NCBI GenBank assembly: GCA_008477525.1
Contig: SPDT01000002.1
Coordinates: forward strand, 124,001-188,000
DNA from: Hypomyces perniciosus
Taxonomy: Eukaryota > Ascomycota > Sordariomycetes > Hypocreales > Hypocreaceae
Direction of reading: 5' to 3'
DNA length: 64,000 nt
The notes beneath the pieces are model-generated. The model searched no databases. It saw only the letters and a program-made list of their open reading frames with translations, and was not told where the DNA came from. A program made the translations under genes and the position numbers. This document shows, piece after piece, positions 22,721 through 36,054 of the stretch (the stretch's first letter is position 1; each line of letters starts with the position of its first letter).

Positions 22721-23342
22721 ATGAAGTTCAGTGCTCTTCTCGTTGCTTTCGCCCCGGCCGTCCTGGCCCTGCCTACTGCTGGCTCCAGTGAAGCCGGCCT
22801 GTCCAAACGTCAAGATATCAAGACAGTCACGGACCAACTGCTGTTTTCCACGAGCCTGTCCGACTTCGTGAGGCGCCGTAATGCCCAAGACCCGCGCACC
22901 CTGGACTGGACATCCGATGGCTGTACTTCAGCGCCTGACAACCCGTTTGGTTTCCCCTTTTTGCCGGCCTGCTACCGCCATGACTTCGGGTACCAGAACT
23001 ACCGCATCCAAAGCCGCTTCAAACAGAGTGCGAAGCTCACTATTGACAACAAATTCAGATCCGAGTGGGTGCTCCCCTTATTCTTTGGAATGTGCATAAC
23101 TGACATGCTGGATCTGTAGTTTGTACTTCCAATGCGGATCAGTGACCGCTAAACAGGCGTGTAATGCGTTGGCGGATGTCTACTATGCAGCCGTAAGAGC
23201 ATTTGGTGGTGGTGATGCAACCCCTGGCAAGCGAGATCAATCACAAGAGGAGTTGATCGAGGAATATGCGGCCAAGTTGGTGATCTATCACCAGGCCGTA
23301 AAGGAGGCTCAAGAAAAGGGACTCTTGCCCATCCTGGAGTAA
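22721..23342 (+). CDS. Secreted fungal phospholipase A2 (prokaryotic/fungal sPLA2 fold)
   Basis: Extracellular calcium-dependent lipase that should release the sn-2 fatty acid of phospholipids. Two exons, 22721-23064 and 23120-23342, give 188 aa; the 55-nt intron is GTGGGT...CTGTAG. Signal peptide MKFSALLVAFAPAVLALP, then a short propeptide ending in a Kex2-type KR at residues 29-30. The catalytic block is DGCTSAPDNPFGFPF followed by ACYRHDFGYQNY, with the His87-Asp88 pair. Further cysteines lie in LYFQCGS and KQACNALADVYY, giving the two-disulfide pattern of the family. The C-terminal helix is Glu/Lys-rich. The length is typical. It is adjacent to a convergent broken HET gene. Confidence 0.93.
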
Positions 23343-23462
23343 ATCTGCCTCAAGCTTCATCAGGCAAGGACTTCGTTTTGGACATGACTTTGTCGAGTTG
23401 TATATATCTTCTTCAAAGCCAGTTATTTAGTCAACTAACCAAACCTGATCACTACGCAGCGC

Positions 23463-26282
23463 CTACATGATACCATCATGCGAAAATATTCTGGGGATAA
23501 GCACCCACATAAACTCCTCCAAGTCGATGCCTATAGTGTTCTTCGCAGTCTCCGATAGCTCTGGTTGAGATCTCCAGGTCTCTGCCACGACTCCCTTAAA
23601 ACATTCTCTGACCCTGGCCAAACCGTCTTTCCAACTTTCGCTGTTGCGGTCCTCAATGGCGAGTAGGTCCTTGGTGCTTTGATCTAATGCAACCCGACTT
23701 GCAAGATCTTGGATTGTAGCCATCATTTAACCCTCTTCGCTATTCAGAGGGGACATGATTACTGTTCTTGTCCGGTGTACCCTCAATGCTGTTTCCAGGT
23801 CTACCCGGTCAACCGAGTCATCTTTTGGGGTTTCATTGTCGACATTCTCGATCTGAACCATGCAGCATGAACATGTCTCATCAAACCCCAAACCCTTGTT
23901 AAATGTCAAGGGACATTTCTTTGTGTCAATTTCGCTGCAGAGTGGATTATTTGCCGCTTTATCAAAGGCGCTCCTCTCTTCTTCCGTCCAACTTGAGAGC
24001 TTTTTGCTGCGATACCAATCAACAATCCGGTACCACTGGCCCGTTCTTTCGTTGCGCAAGATGATCTGGTCCTCGCTGGGATTAATGGCACCAGGCCACG
24101 GATGCAGCGGCAACCCATCAAATCGAGGTCGAGGCACCAATCGACACCCTGGAAAAACAACCTTGAAGCCCAGTGTTGTTGGAATACCTTGGACGACCTG
24201 GGTTGTGGCAAAACGAACAACCCGTTCGTCTAGCCCCAGGACAGGGTCTTTCACGGATGAACCTAAAAGGGTCCTTGGGGCCCATCGCCAACCTGGTATA
24301 CTCAGTGGTTCATCCACGTAGAATATTAATCTTGCAGGAAGACCGTCGTTGGATTTGGCTAGCAGTTCTCACACCCGAGCCATCCTGCCCTCCGCATCTG
24401 GCGCAGTGGCGATGTACTTTGTGTCGAGAGACATGAGTGTAGAAATGCAAAGGGCTTCATCAGATGTGACAGAAACAGTACGGAAGTGTAGTGCGCGCTG
24501 GAGGTTAATCAGTGGCGGTTTTGGTGCTAGAGGAGATGCCATTGATCCCTCCTCATTAGCGAAATAGCCCTTGAGCTCGTTGAACCAAATAATTGGTAAG
24601 TTTCTGGACTTGAGATGATTCACACATGACGCACTCCGTTCATGACATCTTGCCATATGCGTAGATACCGTGGATCTTGAATGCCTATCTTGAAGAACTG
24701 AGTCAATAATGCTAGGCCATTCACGGCCGCATCGACAAATTGTATGTACAGACTCCTAGCCAATGCACCCTCTGTCGTGTTGTGGCCAATAAGTTAGTTG
24801 AGAATAAACCATGGCAGCCTAGTTGATATTACCTTGAAGTGTCCATAATCTTCTCATCCACGGTGACGATACATACACGCGCAGTAGTAGTTCAGCCGGA
24901 TGTGTGTCGTTGGAGTGAAACTCAGTCAGGGCAGCATCTAGCACCAGAACGTGAGATGCGTTTCTATACACATCCGCCATTCTCTCTAGAGAAATCATCT
25001 TGGTTTCAAGCTCTACCAGACAGCAGAGCGTATCGATCCATATCCTGTACGGTGTGTAGCCCTCAGCTGTCTGCGTCTCAACTTGGTCTTGGAGCGTTTC
25101 AATAAGCCGAGCAATCCGTTGGATTTGGCACTTTGGGAGTGAGTTCTCGGTCGGATTTCCCAACCCATTAGCCCAAACCTAGTAAAACAGGAAGTAAGAA
25201 TTCAGGACAACTGAGTGCTCCTATATGTGTGAACTTACGTGAGACAGAGCCACGTATGGCGTACCCGGCTTGTAATATTCGACCGTTAATTTCAGATTTT
25301 CCATATCACCGTAAGCTCCTTCCACAGATAGGATTGGGTAGGAATCGCTGGACTGAAGGATGGATGACACTGCCATCTTGTCAATATTGATGTGAGTGCA
25401 ATCGCAGTTGGTAGTCCGATGTGAAGGTCGATATGAATCGATATCTAGCTGAAATACAGTGCAAATATGACGTGAACAATTCGAGTGGTTTTGGTTTCCA
25501 TTCGCCTTTTTCAATTTTCCGATATAGTGCATCGTGTATAATCCTTGGAACTGTGACCTGATCTTCTCGATTTCACTTGGGCACCATCCGTCTTGAAGCA
25601 TTTGCATCGCCATGCTGCCCCCCTCTTTGAGATAATTTTGATGCCAGCTAAAGCCAATAATTGGAACGTTGAATCGTGGATTTGATTGTGTGACTGCTGC
25701 AAACAGTCCAGTAGTAAAAAGCTCTCCGAGGGCACAGATTGAGAACCGGATAGAGTCGTCCAGGTCAGAGATGGATATGAGCATTCGAATAGCATAGTGA
25801 AGACAGTCACGCAGATGTACAAGTTTCTCCGTTTTATTCGGTGCAAGACTTATTCTCTCTGAGAAGAGTTGCACACTTCTGAGGACTCCATCGCCACTCA
25901 GATGATGTCTTCCCTCAGAATCGCGCACCCGATATTTTTCATGAAGCTGTTTAATCTCCTCCTCTGCCGCGGGCGAGTCAATGAGTCGGACACCAGGCGC
26001 GATCTCGTTTAAACTTAAAAACTCAGACAATAAGCCGAAGAAGAGCCACATTTGTATGAACGGCTGCAGCTCTTCCCTGGGTGTTGGGTACAGAGTCTCC
26101 AGGTACGGCTCATCTGGCGCCTCCGCGTCCAGCAATCGGCGGAGACGTGGGGGGAGCCAACGGACTTTTCTCTTTCGAATAGGATATATGCCGGATGGAC
26201 CCCCGTCCCATTGTTCGTAGCAGACATAGCCTGTCTTATGGGACGGGGCGGCCGGGGGGCTTGGCTCACAGAGCAGGTCCAT
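23463..26282 (-). pseudogene. HET (heterokaryon incompatibility) domain gene with in-frame stop codons
   Basis: Exons 26282-25239, 25178-24833, 24771-24635 and 24569-23463 (introns 60, 61 and a tentative 65 nt) would encode about 880 aa. The HET domain is clear: GTPYVALSHVW, RIWIDTLCC, MADVYRNASHVLVLD and SSPWMRRLWTLQEGALA; RTVSVTSDEALCISTL and PGWRWAPRTLL follow as in related fungal HET proteins. Lesions: TGA at 24,369-24,371 where the family needs Trp (RMARV-stop-ELLAKS), and TAA at 23,727-23,729, after which the same frame continues for 87 residues ending in FMWVLIPRIF. Both can be explained by C:G to T:A changes. The usual CCPVEPE motif reads CCLVELE, two further Pro-to-Leu transitions. 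Near 24,627-24,632 either the 65-nt intron or a 2-bp TG insertion changes frame; without it VRHV joins NHLKSRNLPIIWF smoothly. Originally a regulator of non-self recognition cell death; probably inactive here. Confidence 0.82.
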
Positions 26283-27771
26283 GACAATTAGAAACGATTA
26301 GGAGCATCGAGTTTTGCCCCTAGGAAGTGAAGAGCCCGTGGATTCGCAGAAATTGAGGCAAAATATAGCCATATGTAATAGTATAGCCGAATAGGTTTAC
26401 CAGCCACCTGACCTCACTATGTAAGTATTGACCAATAGAAAGGTCAGCGACGTCGAAAGTTCAATCAAGAATATGACCACAGGAGAGATCACGAAGCGAA
26501 TGATTGACTTTTAGGCGAAGTTATCTCGCAATTCATTGGTTCCTGAACACATGCTTAGTGAGTACATAGCCATTCAAGGGTGTGTTGAGAATGAGGTACT
26601 CGGGTTAGTTTTTTTAGGGTCTGTCACAATTGTCCACGTGGTGCACCACATTGTGCTCAGTAATCTGGACACACAAAACGTCTCACACACCTCTGATGTT
26701 GCCATACTTCCAGCGATTCGCCGAGTTGTGATCCTGAGGTTCGAGCCCTGAGGCCATTGTGAAACGGTGAGCCATGCAGACTCAAGATCGTAAATACCAC
26801 TCACATCTTCCAAATCCCCGAAGATACTGCAGAGGTCGAATAGACTTATTATCACCGCGGAATTGCGCTGACTAGATGGCGCGGAATTCTTCGTTTCACA
26901 TTGCTCCGTACAATTAAGGACTTGCCGTATTGAACACAAGTTTTATGCACCTAAGACTTCTTACTAAACTCCTCTAAATTGTTTGGGATAGTGCTCGATT
27001 TCTTATCTCAATTAGGTAGGTATGGATATGTGACACACTCCATGGTAAATGCATAATTGTGTGCGAGCCCGGTACTGGTAGTAGGTTCTTTATCCTGGAC
27101 GCCATATTAACCAGCATACACCACCATGTCGGGGAATGAACGCTACCTGTGGGTACCCTAACTGTCAGACTCGCGGCTCATGGGCCATGCATGCAAGGGG
27201 TAGCACTCCGTATTCTCTGCAGAATCGGGATTGACGCCATTCCGCGCCTCGCGTCCGATGGATCTGATCCTAGGCGCCGTCTCCGAGGCTAGGTTGTGCT
27301 GACACCAAACCCACAATCGACAAATCGGCAATCCATCTCGCACGGGTACCGACAGTTTATTGCTGCATCGTATTCGTGACTGCAATGCGAAATAATTGTG
27401 TTAGAACGTAAAAATGGGCTGCTGGTAGACATCTGTCACATTATGTATAGTAAATCAGTGCATCATCAAGCCTTTTGGCTACCAGGTAGATAGGTCCACG
27501 CTTAGACGGAGGACTATCTGGCGCAGAGAAGTGGGGTGTAGAGATACATATTAGGTATCACTAGAATTCGGAAGCCATGTTGAAGCCGGAAGAGAGATAT
27601 ATACTTTGAAGTCTGGACTATATACAAAAATTCCAGATGCAAGTTAAGTAACAATCAAGTGAAGAAGAAAATATGTAACCGAAGATGTCTGAAAAATATG
27701 TACTGAAGAAAGTGGCAAGGGCCCTTGGGAGCAGCTGCATGGCTTCTGTTTGCTCACGTTCGTGAATCTGC
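26283..27771. other. 1.5-kb intergenic region, nothing recognised
   Basis: Upstream flank of the HET gene and 3' flank of the GH23-like gene. A TACTCCGTA-like motif occurs at about 27,206. A GGTTCGAGCCC string at about 26,741 resembles a tRNA B box, but no cloverleaf can be built around it. Confidence 0.5.
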
Positions 27772-28741
27772 TTAGTTGACAATACCGCAGCTGCCGGGGT
27801 TGTTATCGCAGTTACACTGGGATGGGGCATTTACCCAGCCAGTAAGACGGCTGTTGTTATCGACGCTCGTTAGTAGTCTGAAACGATCATTGCTTCACAG
27901 CAAAGCGGACTCACTTAGCAATATCACTGGCATAGCAGTGGGTGGCGATGCCGTTCTGCAGTTGGTTGGTCCTGGAAATGGAACCAGAGTTGTAGATACG
28001 GGCCGCACGGTAAAAGGCAGAGACATCACCAGCGCCAGCTTGATTGATGCAATTAGCGAGGCCATCGCCATCGGAGGTCCCTGCAGTGCCCTCGCTAATC
28101 ATTTGGTAGACGGTAGCTGAAGGGCAGGGGTTCTGGACGATGCCATTCTCGTTGCAGGTGGCAGCGCCGTTGTGATCTTGCATCAGGCCAGGGTTGCGCA
28201 CACCAAAGTTGGTTGTCTGAACACGGACGCAGCCTTTTGACTCTTGCATAATAACAGCCAAGATGAACCGGTGATCAACACCAGTGGCGGCGGCAGCTCG
28301 CTGGATGCCGTCCCAGATGGCGCCCTATATTGTGGTTAGTCTTTGGAAGAGTGCCTACTCACGGAGTTAGGAAGCAGGGCATACCACTTCAGGGCCGCTG
28401 TTATCAGGGAGGCCGTTGAGGTTGCTGCAAGCGGCGAACATCTGGGGCTTGTAATTGTTGAACATGTTCTCAAACGAGACCCAGCGGCTCTTGGCAGGCC
28501 AGCCCTCGCCAGTGCTGCCGCTGCCCCAGTACATGGTATACCGGTCAACACCGTTGCCAGCACCATCCTGGATGTTGCTATTGTCAAAACGAGCGAGGGC
28601 ACCGTTGCCGACGGTCTCACCGGTAGCACGGTACTCAATTTTGACACCAGCGGCCGGCAGCGCAGGAGAGGTTTTGGAAGGGTATGGAGCAGCCAAGGCG
28701 ACTCCAAGCAGGAGAGAAGTGATAGCGATTTGGTTGAACAT
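27772..28741 (-). CDS. Secreted GH23-like lysozyme / transglycosylase (SLT domain)
   Basis: Predicted extracellular glycoside hydrolase/transglycosylase acting on peptidoglycan or chitin-like polymers. Exons 28741-28385, 28324-27915 and 27877-27772 give 290 aa. The first intron (60 nt, GTATGC...ATATAG, CTAAC branch) is secure. The second is only 37 nt (GTGAGT...TTTCAG), but it restores a frame that ends in a cysteine-rich tail (QCNCDNNPGSCGIVN); without it the protein stops after SDIAK. Signal peptide MFNQIAITSLLLGVALA. The catalytic Glu is expected at residue 147 in FILAVIMQESKG, the IxxQES hallmark of SLT/GH23 domains. VRNPGLMQDH, NPCPSATVYQMI and VSAFYRAARIYNSG follow in the order expected for the fold. 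It may serve in competition with bacteria. Promoter features are not distinct. Confidence 0.87.
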
Positions 28742-30619
28742 TTTGAAGAGTTTGCTTGTACTTTAAGTACTTAGATACTGGTTGGAGAGCTGAGGTGCTA
28801 AGAGCTGGTAATCTGAGGTGCCGATGAGCTGTTGATGATTCTGTGTCTTGAGATTGCAAGTGCTGCCCATTATATATCCACGAAGACCGCCATGGCGATA
28901 GTATAGCTCTCCTTGGAGCTATTTCCCAACTTCCTATTGCAGGCAAAGAAGGAAACATAACGGAACTTCTGAGCCGAGTTCATCTCAACCCCTCGTCACC
29001 TGCTCATAGCAGATATGTTTGAACGTTGCAATCTTGAAGAAGCGCCGAAGTAGGGCAGGCATCCAGGTCCCTGCTGCATACTTCATTACGGTACCACATC
29101 ACCTCGGCCATATCTACTACTCCCCAAGTGTTTGAACATATCTACTGTTAGGACTGAAGAGTGTGGGTAAGGTGGACTTTGCAAAGATTGGGTTATCACT
29201 AATCTTGTCAGCATTGTCTCTTGTCTTTGACGCTACGTAGTGGATCAAAAGTTACATGCTCCTGACCATTTCGCCGTTTTAAGGAAGTGACTGACATGAG
29301 CTCACCTCAATCAATCTTTATACATGGCAGTTGAACTCAGGGTTCTCAGTCTTGGTTAGTCTTATTCGTCAACCTTGGATTCATCCCACGCAAAGAGGAA
29401 TCCTCGCGGGATTCACCTGGATTTAGGACCAATCAATCATGAGTGGTTTGACGATGCAGTTTACGGAATGGTTATCACGTGTGTGCTGGATAGATAATGG
29501 AGATGAAGGCCATGAATATGGCATAATCTAGACAAACAGACACGGACACTAAATTAGCCCCGTTTCAATGTTGAAGAATATATGGAGTCTTATTAGTCCA
29601 TAATCCGGGTATTGAGACGGTAAAATCGCGACTACGACTCCATGTTGTCAGGCTCTTAGTCCCGATCTGGCAGGTCCAGCCTTCTGAGCTGCCTTATTTC
29701 AGGAAGAGCAACGTTTCATTGTATAAAAGACTGAGAATCTGTAGAACAAATTAGGTAGGTAGGTTCAGCAAGACGGAGACCAAAGCTGACATTTGTTGAC
29801 TGAATTCTCCTGTCAACGCTTGAAGATGCTGACAAACCATGAGCTGTCGCCAATACTTTCGGTTCCTGGCCTAGCGCAAGCTATTCGATTTCATGCCACC
29901 ACTTTCAGACATGATGAATGTCAGTAAAGGCCGAAGGGGTTTTTCGGGAAAAGAGTCCAATAAAGGCATTAGTGTATTTTGATAATCAATAGTATCAAAA
30001 TGCGAGACTTCGGAAGAGCCTACGACGACCTCCTTGCACTAGGCCTCATGAGCACCCGTGTAAATGCCACAAGGTAATACGTTTGGAATATTTAAATCTC
30101 TCACATTCTTTAAATATGAATGAATCATGATCTATGAGATGACTGTAAAATATAAAAAAATGCATAAAGAGTTTGGTTGCATGGCCTTCGCTTCAGTCTC
30201 AGCCTCTGAGTAAGCTCAATAGTTTCTAAGAAGTTCAGACTGAATTCCCCATGGTGAGAATCAATTCCTTCTAGGGAAGCAGATACACTAGAGGCAGCAG
30301 TACTATGACTGTGATCCATCTCGGCAACCTTTTATATAGCCAGTTCACTCCATCCATTGAGTCAGAGTAGTTCTATGGGATAAGTGAAATATTTACCCGA
30401 AATAGAGGGGCGGGGGGTGTGTGTGTGTTTAAGTGTCTCTTGGCTGGACGACCTTAGGGAATGTAATAGAAAGTCACGGGGCTTGTTGGATGATCGGGTA
30501 CCAAGGGATATAAGACCTTCTGCCCCCCTTAGAAGCTTAGAGGTCTTTAGAGATTTATACAGTTATTGTAGTGGCCCTATATTCATGCTTCATGCAGGGC
30601 TCTAGTACACTAACTATAT
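28742..30619. other. Promoter side of the GH23-like gene and transition to the AT-rich block
   Basis: No supported gene. A TATATAT stretch at about 28,870 lies 130 bp upstream of the GH23-like ATG. From about 30,400 the sequence becomes repetitive (GGGGCGGGGGG followed by a GT run), and normal composition ends near 30,620. Confidence 0.5.
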
Positions 30620-32624
30620 GTTTCTAGACCCCTTCGCTCTCTTTAATAGAAAGCACAGCCTAGTTTGTTTAATAGGGGGGTATATATTGGTTTCAATACT
30701 ATTTATAACTAGTTTATATTTAATATAGTTTTATTTAAGTAATAAGTTTATAAAAGTTGAAGGTTTAGACTTTGTTTATTATATTTTATTATATAAAAGA
30801 AAGTTTTATATATATTTTTACTTTATATTTCTAAAAGGAAGCTCTATAAGTTTAATCTTTATTTTACCTTTTAAATAACTTTATATTTGTAACTTTTAAT
30901 ATATATATAATTATTTCTTTACTTTTAAATATTTAAAAGAAAAGGCTTTTTATAACATAATATTTAATATAATATTTATAATAATGTAGGTTAATTCTTG
31001 AAAGATAAATCAAGTAAGGTTTATAGGTTTATATTAATAAAGGATTACAAATAAATGTTAAATAAAGTGATATTATTATAATTCTATAAAATAAATTGTT
31101 TTAATAAATGCAATGATTAATAATTATTTAAATAATTATATATATTAATATAGTATATATTTAATTAATTACCTTTTTATAAAGTATTACTATCGCTAAT
31201 TCTGTTTATGTCTTTACAATTTAGTTTTTAATATAATTAAATAATAATATATAATATACCTTTTTATAAATTTTATTTTTCAAATATATTAATTCCCTTT
31301 ATATATATATTATACCATTTTTTTAGCTATAATTATTATTATAGTATAGAAAGGCAGGTTAAGGTAAATATATTATTATAATTAAAGTTTATATAACATA
31401 ATATTAACATTACATTATATTTAATACTACAATAATCCCCCCCTTTTATTATATTATTTAACTATTGGTAACTATATTATATAAAGAAATTAAAAGAATT
31501 TATAATTAATTTTAATACTTTTAATATAAAAGTACATAAGGTAATAAACTTAATACTATAGTTACAGTATCTATTAAGGTATATATTTATTTGATAAAAA
31601 AAAGCTAGAGAATTATATTAAACTTTACATAAAAAATAGCCTTTATTGTATTAAGATAAAAAGTAAACTTTTACATTTATAATTAGTCTACTTTTATAGT
31701 TTAAATCGTTTATTTTATTTATTATAAAGTTTATATTATATTAATCTATACTATTTAATATGAAGCTTACAATTTTAACGCTTTTTTATTATATTACTTA
31801 ACAGATAATAGTAATTTATAGTAAAGCACTTATATTATACTAAATAATTAAAAAAAGAAAAGCTTTATTTATTATAGTTTAATTATTTTTTATTCTTTTA
31901 AGTCTTTTAAAAGTAATGTTACTTTTATATTAAGATTGTTTCAATTTTAAATTTCAAGTAAAACAGCAGTTTAAATTATTATAATAAAGAAGAAATTTAA
32001 AACGTTATATATTTTTAAAACAATATAAAATAAACTATTATTTACTAACTACTTTACATAAAATTTTAATATAAAAAACACTTTTTTATTTTATTAGTTG
32101 AAAATAACTTTTATAACTTTATTAATAATGGTAACAGAAATAGGATTTAAATGAAAAGCTTTATAAAATCTATATTTATTATAGATGTTTAAAAAAACAA
32201 TTAATTTAATGATTTTTATTAAGTATTTTAAAATACTAAAAACATTTTTTAAAGAAAATTAAAAATGAATTCTATTTCGACTAAATTATATAAATAATAA
32301 TAATTTAATAAAATAAAGAGAATATATAAATATATGTAATATAATTAAGATATAATAAATACTTTAAAATAATTGAAATATATTTAAAGAGTAAATATTT
32401 ATAATGTTAAAAGGCTTTATAAATTTAAAAATATTATGTATTTAAAACTTAAATATAATATATAAATAAAAAACATAATTGTTTAAAAAGTATTTTCTTT
32501 ATTAATATAAAAAGTAAAAGGTTTTTATATATTATATTATATTAACATAAGCCTATATATTATATAATAAGCCTTACTTTAAGGAAAGTTATCTTTACTT
32601 TTAATAGTTTAGTTTAATAGGTTT

Positions 32625-32902
32625 TATAGCAGAGCGCGGTATAGCTATATAACGTATAGAGAGAGAATAAATAAAGCTTAATTCTATAAAAGAGAATATA
32701 CTATAGTGGCCCCGATATAAATATATAGTTTATATAAAGAAGAAGCAGTATATAGGCGCTTTATAAATGTCTATATAGTCTAATATATCGCGTAAGCGAT
32801 ATATATATTAGCTTATATCTGCTTATAAAGCAGATAAAAGGTCTTTAATGTTAGCTTTAGTATTAATAGGCAGTAGGGCCCTAGCCTATTTAACCTAATA
32901 TA
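32625..32902 (-). repeat. LTR of copia element B, copy a
   Basis: About 278 bp, matching the LTR copies at 54,329, 61,187 and 62,099. It contains the same conserved hairpin (TATATCGC/GCGATATA) and ends in the shared CCTATTTAACCTAATA segment. It is followed at 32,903-34,950 by the 3' part of element B pol, so it is the 3' LTR of a truncated minus-strand copy. Confidence 0.75.
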
Positions 32903-34950
32903 CCCCCTAGTTAATAAAGCTATTCCTAATACCTTATTAACTGCTATCTTAATCTATCTATAATATTATAATTAACTGGATGCGCTTTTAAAGCCTTTTT
33001 TATTTGATTAAAAGCTTTTTATTATAAATATATATTAATATTCTATAATAATGGTAAAAAGAATTTAAGCGCTATAACTATTCTTATTCTATAATAATAA
33101 AAAGTTAAATAATAAAGCTTTTAAAGTAAGTAAATTAATCTTAAATAATTAAAAATAAATATATTAACTGCCTTTAGCCCTATTTTTTACTTTTTTTCTT
33201 TAATTATTAATATTAGTATTATTAATATTAATATTAACAGCAGTATAGCCTTTATTATAAATATTATACTTTAAATCAATTCTTTTTACGCTATATATTT
33301 ATTAGTTAACAGTAAAATTATAAAAAAAAAACTTTATTAATAAAATATAGTTATACTTACCCTTTAAAGGTAGCTTATCGCGGCATTAATTGTTTAGCTA
33401 GCCAAGTAGCTATATCTACTACTGCTTTTACTTTAATACTAGCTAATCTAGCTTTTTCTCCTTTAACTGCCTCTTCGCTAAGCTTAAAGTTTAATCCCCT
33501 TATCCCCTTTTCCGCTAGCCTTTAAGCAGCGATAATCGCTTCTCAGTCTACTTTTACTACTACTGCTATTACTACTTTAATAGCTGCTTTTATAGTTATT
33601 CCTACTATAGCTACTCTCGCATCTGCCTTTACTTTTACCTTTACTACTACTACTACTACTTTTATTGTTATACTATTATCCTTTCTTTATAAAGGTTATT
33701 TAAAGTTAACAATTACTAGTAAAAAAGATTTCTTTTAATATATTAATATTACCTACTTTTAGTAATATACTATTTACTATAATAAAAATTATTACTATAC
33801 CCTTTAATAAACCTTTCTTTAATTAAGCTATATTATTTTATTTAATTATATACTTTATAATTATTTAATATTTATATTACTTATATATTAGCTCTGTTAA
33901 GCTATATATAAAACCAATAATTAAATAAATATACGATTTTTCATTTCTATATTTATAAATTTATGTAATTAAATAGTAATTTAATATAAAAAGGCCTTAT
34001 ACTTTTAATTTAATTTATTAAAAGAAAAGAACTTAATATATATTAAAAAAGTGGCTACTTTAAATAATAATAATAATACTACTTTTTATATACAGCTATA
34101 TAAAGGCCAAAAAGCTTTTAAAAAATACTTATTATAGTAATAAAATATACCATTATAGTTAATAGCCTACAGGCTAGAATTAACTAGTTTCCTATATTTT
34201 TATATATTTTATTCTAGTAATTATATATTTATTAAGTTTAATAATACTTTAAAATATTCAAAGTATTACTATATAAAGGCTTTAATAAACCTCTTAATAA
34301 ATATAAAGTTGATAAAGAAATAAAGAATTATAAATAATCTTTTTTAATAATTTTATTAAAGTTATATATTTTAAATATTTATATAATATAAGTAAATATT
34401 AATTTATATACTTTTTTAAATTATAAACTATATAATTAATTAATTATTATAATTAGTATTTTAATTAATATTAAGTTTAAATTTTATCTTTAAAAAAAAG
34501 TAATATAAATTTATAGCCTTTTTTACTATTTAACTAAAACTAAATAGTTTAATTTTAATTATAAATATATTAATAATACTTTAATATATTATATTTTATA
34601 AAATAAAGCTTAAAAAGTATAATAAAATACCTTTAATATAATTTCGAAGTATTTATATTATTAATAAAGGAAATATTACTTAAACTAGTTAAAACTTATA
34701 TTCCCCCTCTTTCTTTATACTAAAAAGCTAAAAAACACGATATATATAAATAGTAAATTAACTAGTTAACTGCTTTAAAGTACTTTTTATTAAAGTTAAT
34801 TAAAAACTATAATAAAGTTAAGGCGCTATATACTATATTAAACTTTATTATAATAGCTATATAAAGTATTAATCCTACTTTCTTTTAATATATTTTAATA
34901 GTTGCTTTTAAAGCTTATAATATACTTTTCTAAAGCTTTATAATAAATAC
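32903..34950 (-). mobile_element. Truncated element B, 3' pol region
   Basis: About 2.05 kb repeated in the same orientation at 54,595-56,655. Both copies start after the LTR with AGTTAATAAAGCTATTCC and stay alignable up to AAAGCTTTATAATA. Heavily RIP-mutated. Here the copy is cut off where an inverted LTR of another element begins. Confidence 0.7.
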
Positions 34951-34951
34951 C

Positions 34952-36054
34952 TATTAAAGAAAAAGGGCTAAAAAGCAAGGATTTTAATGTAATTAAATAA
35001 CCTTTCGATTTGAGCTAGACCCAGAATTAGGCCTGATACTAGGACCAAGTTTTAAAGGAACCTTAATATAAATTAAGAATTCTGTTTTATTTTTCATAAT
35101 AATAATTAAGCTAGGACTAGCTATACCATTTACCTTAAACTTAATATAATACTTATAATAGGCATAATAAGAAATCTAATTAAAATAGTATCCAATTTAT
35201 ATAGCTATAAGTTAATTTAAGTGATTTTATATATAAATAAATTATATGGAAAATACAAATATAGTTATAAACCTAATTCTACTACTATATACCTATTATT
35301 AAATTAAAGGACTATTATAAAAAATAAAGTAGTATTTTATAATTACTTTTAGAATATAGCTATATATTATTAGATATTCTATAGCTTTTTAACTATTAAC
35401 TTAAATATAATTCAATTATTTATTTTATCGTTTACCTAGTAAACTTTTAGTTGTTTCTTTATTACTGTATTATATATTGTTAAAAGGGAGGGCTAAAAAG
35501 CAAGGATTTTAGTGTAATTGGATAACCTTCCTCTTCTGGCTAGACCCAGAATTAGGCCCGACACTAGGACCAAGTTCCAGAGGAACCTTAGTGTAAGTTA
35601 GGAAATTTCTATTATCTTTAATAATAATAATTAATCTAGGACCAGCTACCCCGCCTACCCTAGACTTAATATAATAGGCATAATGGCTATTATGAAAAAT
35701 CTGACCAAAATGGTTTCCTGTTTATATAACTGTAAGTTAATTTAGCCGATTTCCTATATAAATGAATTTTGCAGAAAATAAAAATATAGCTATAAACTTA
35801 ATTCTGTTACTGTATACCTATTATTAGGTTAAAGGACTATTATAGAAGATAAAGTATTATTTTATAATTACTTCTATAATAGCTGTATATTACTACTTAT
35901 TTTATAGCTTTTAGCTATTAGATTAAATATAATTTAATTGTTTATTTTATTGTTTACCTAGTAAACTCTTAATTGTTTCCTTATAACTATATTATATATA
36001 GCTTCCTAGAAGCTATATATATATAAGGTTTAGTATAACCTTATTATTTTAACA
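34952..36054 (-). repeat. Two adjacent element A LTRs (one truncated), inverted
   Basis: 34,952-35,477 and 35,478-36,054 are both reverse-complement copies of the element A LTR at 42,052-42,631. The first lacks the last 60 or so bases. The second starts TGTTAAAAGGGAGGG and ends TTTTAACA. No internal sequence lies between them, so they are solo or recombination-derived LTRs. Confidence 0.75.

Noticed and set aside
23463..24317. Two separate small genes (23,463-23,726 and 23,727-24,317)
   Set aside because: Both continue the HET protein frame directly across stop codons, so they are pieces of one broken gene.
26690..26775. tRNA-like B box GGTTCGAGCCC
   Set aside because: No acceptor, D or anticodon arm can be folded around it.
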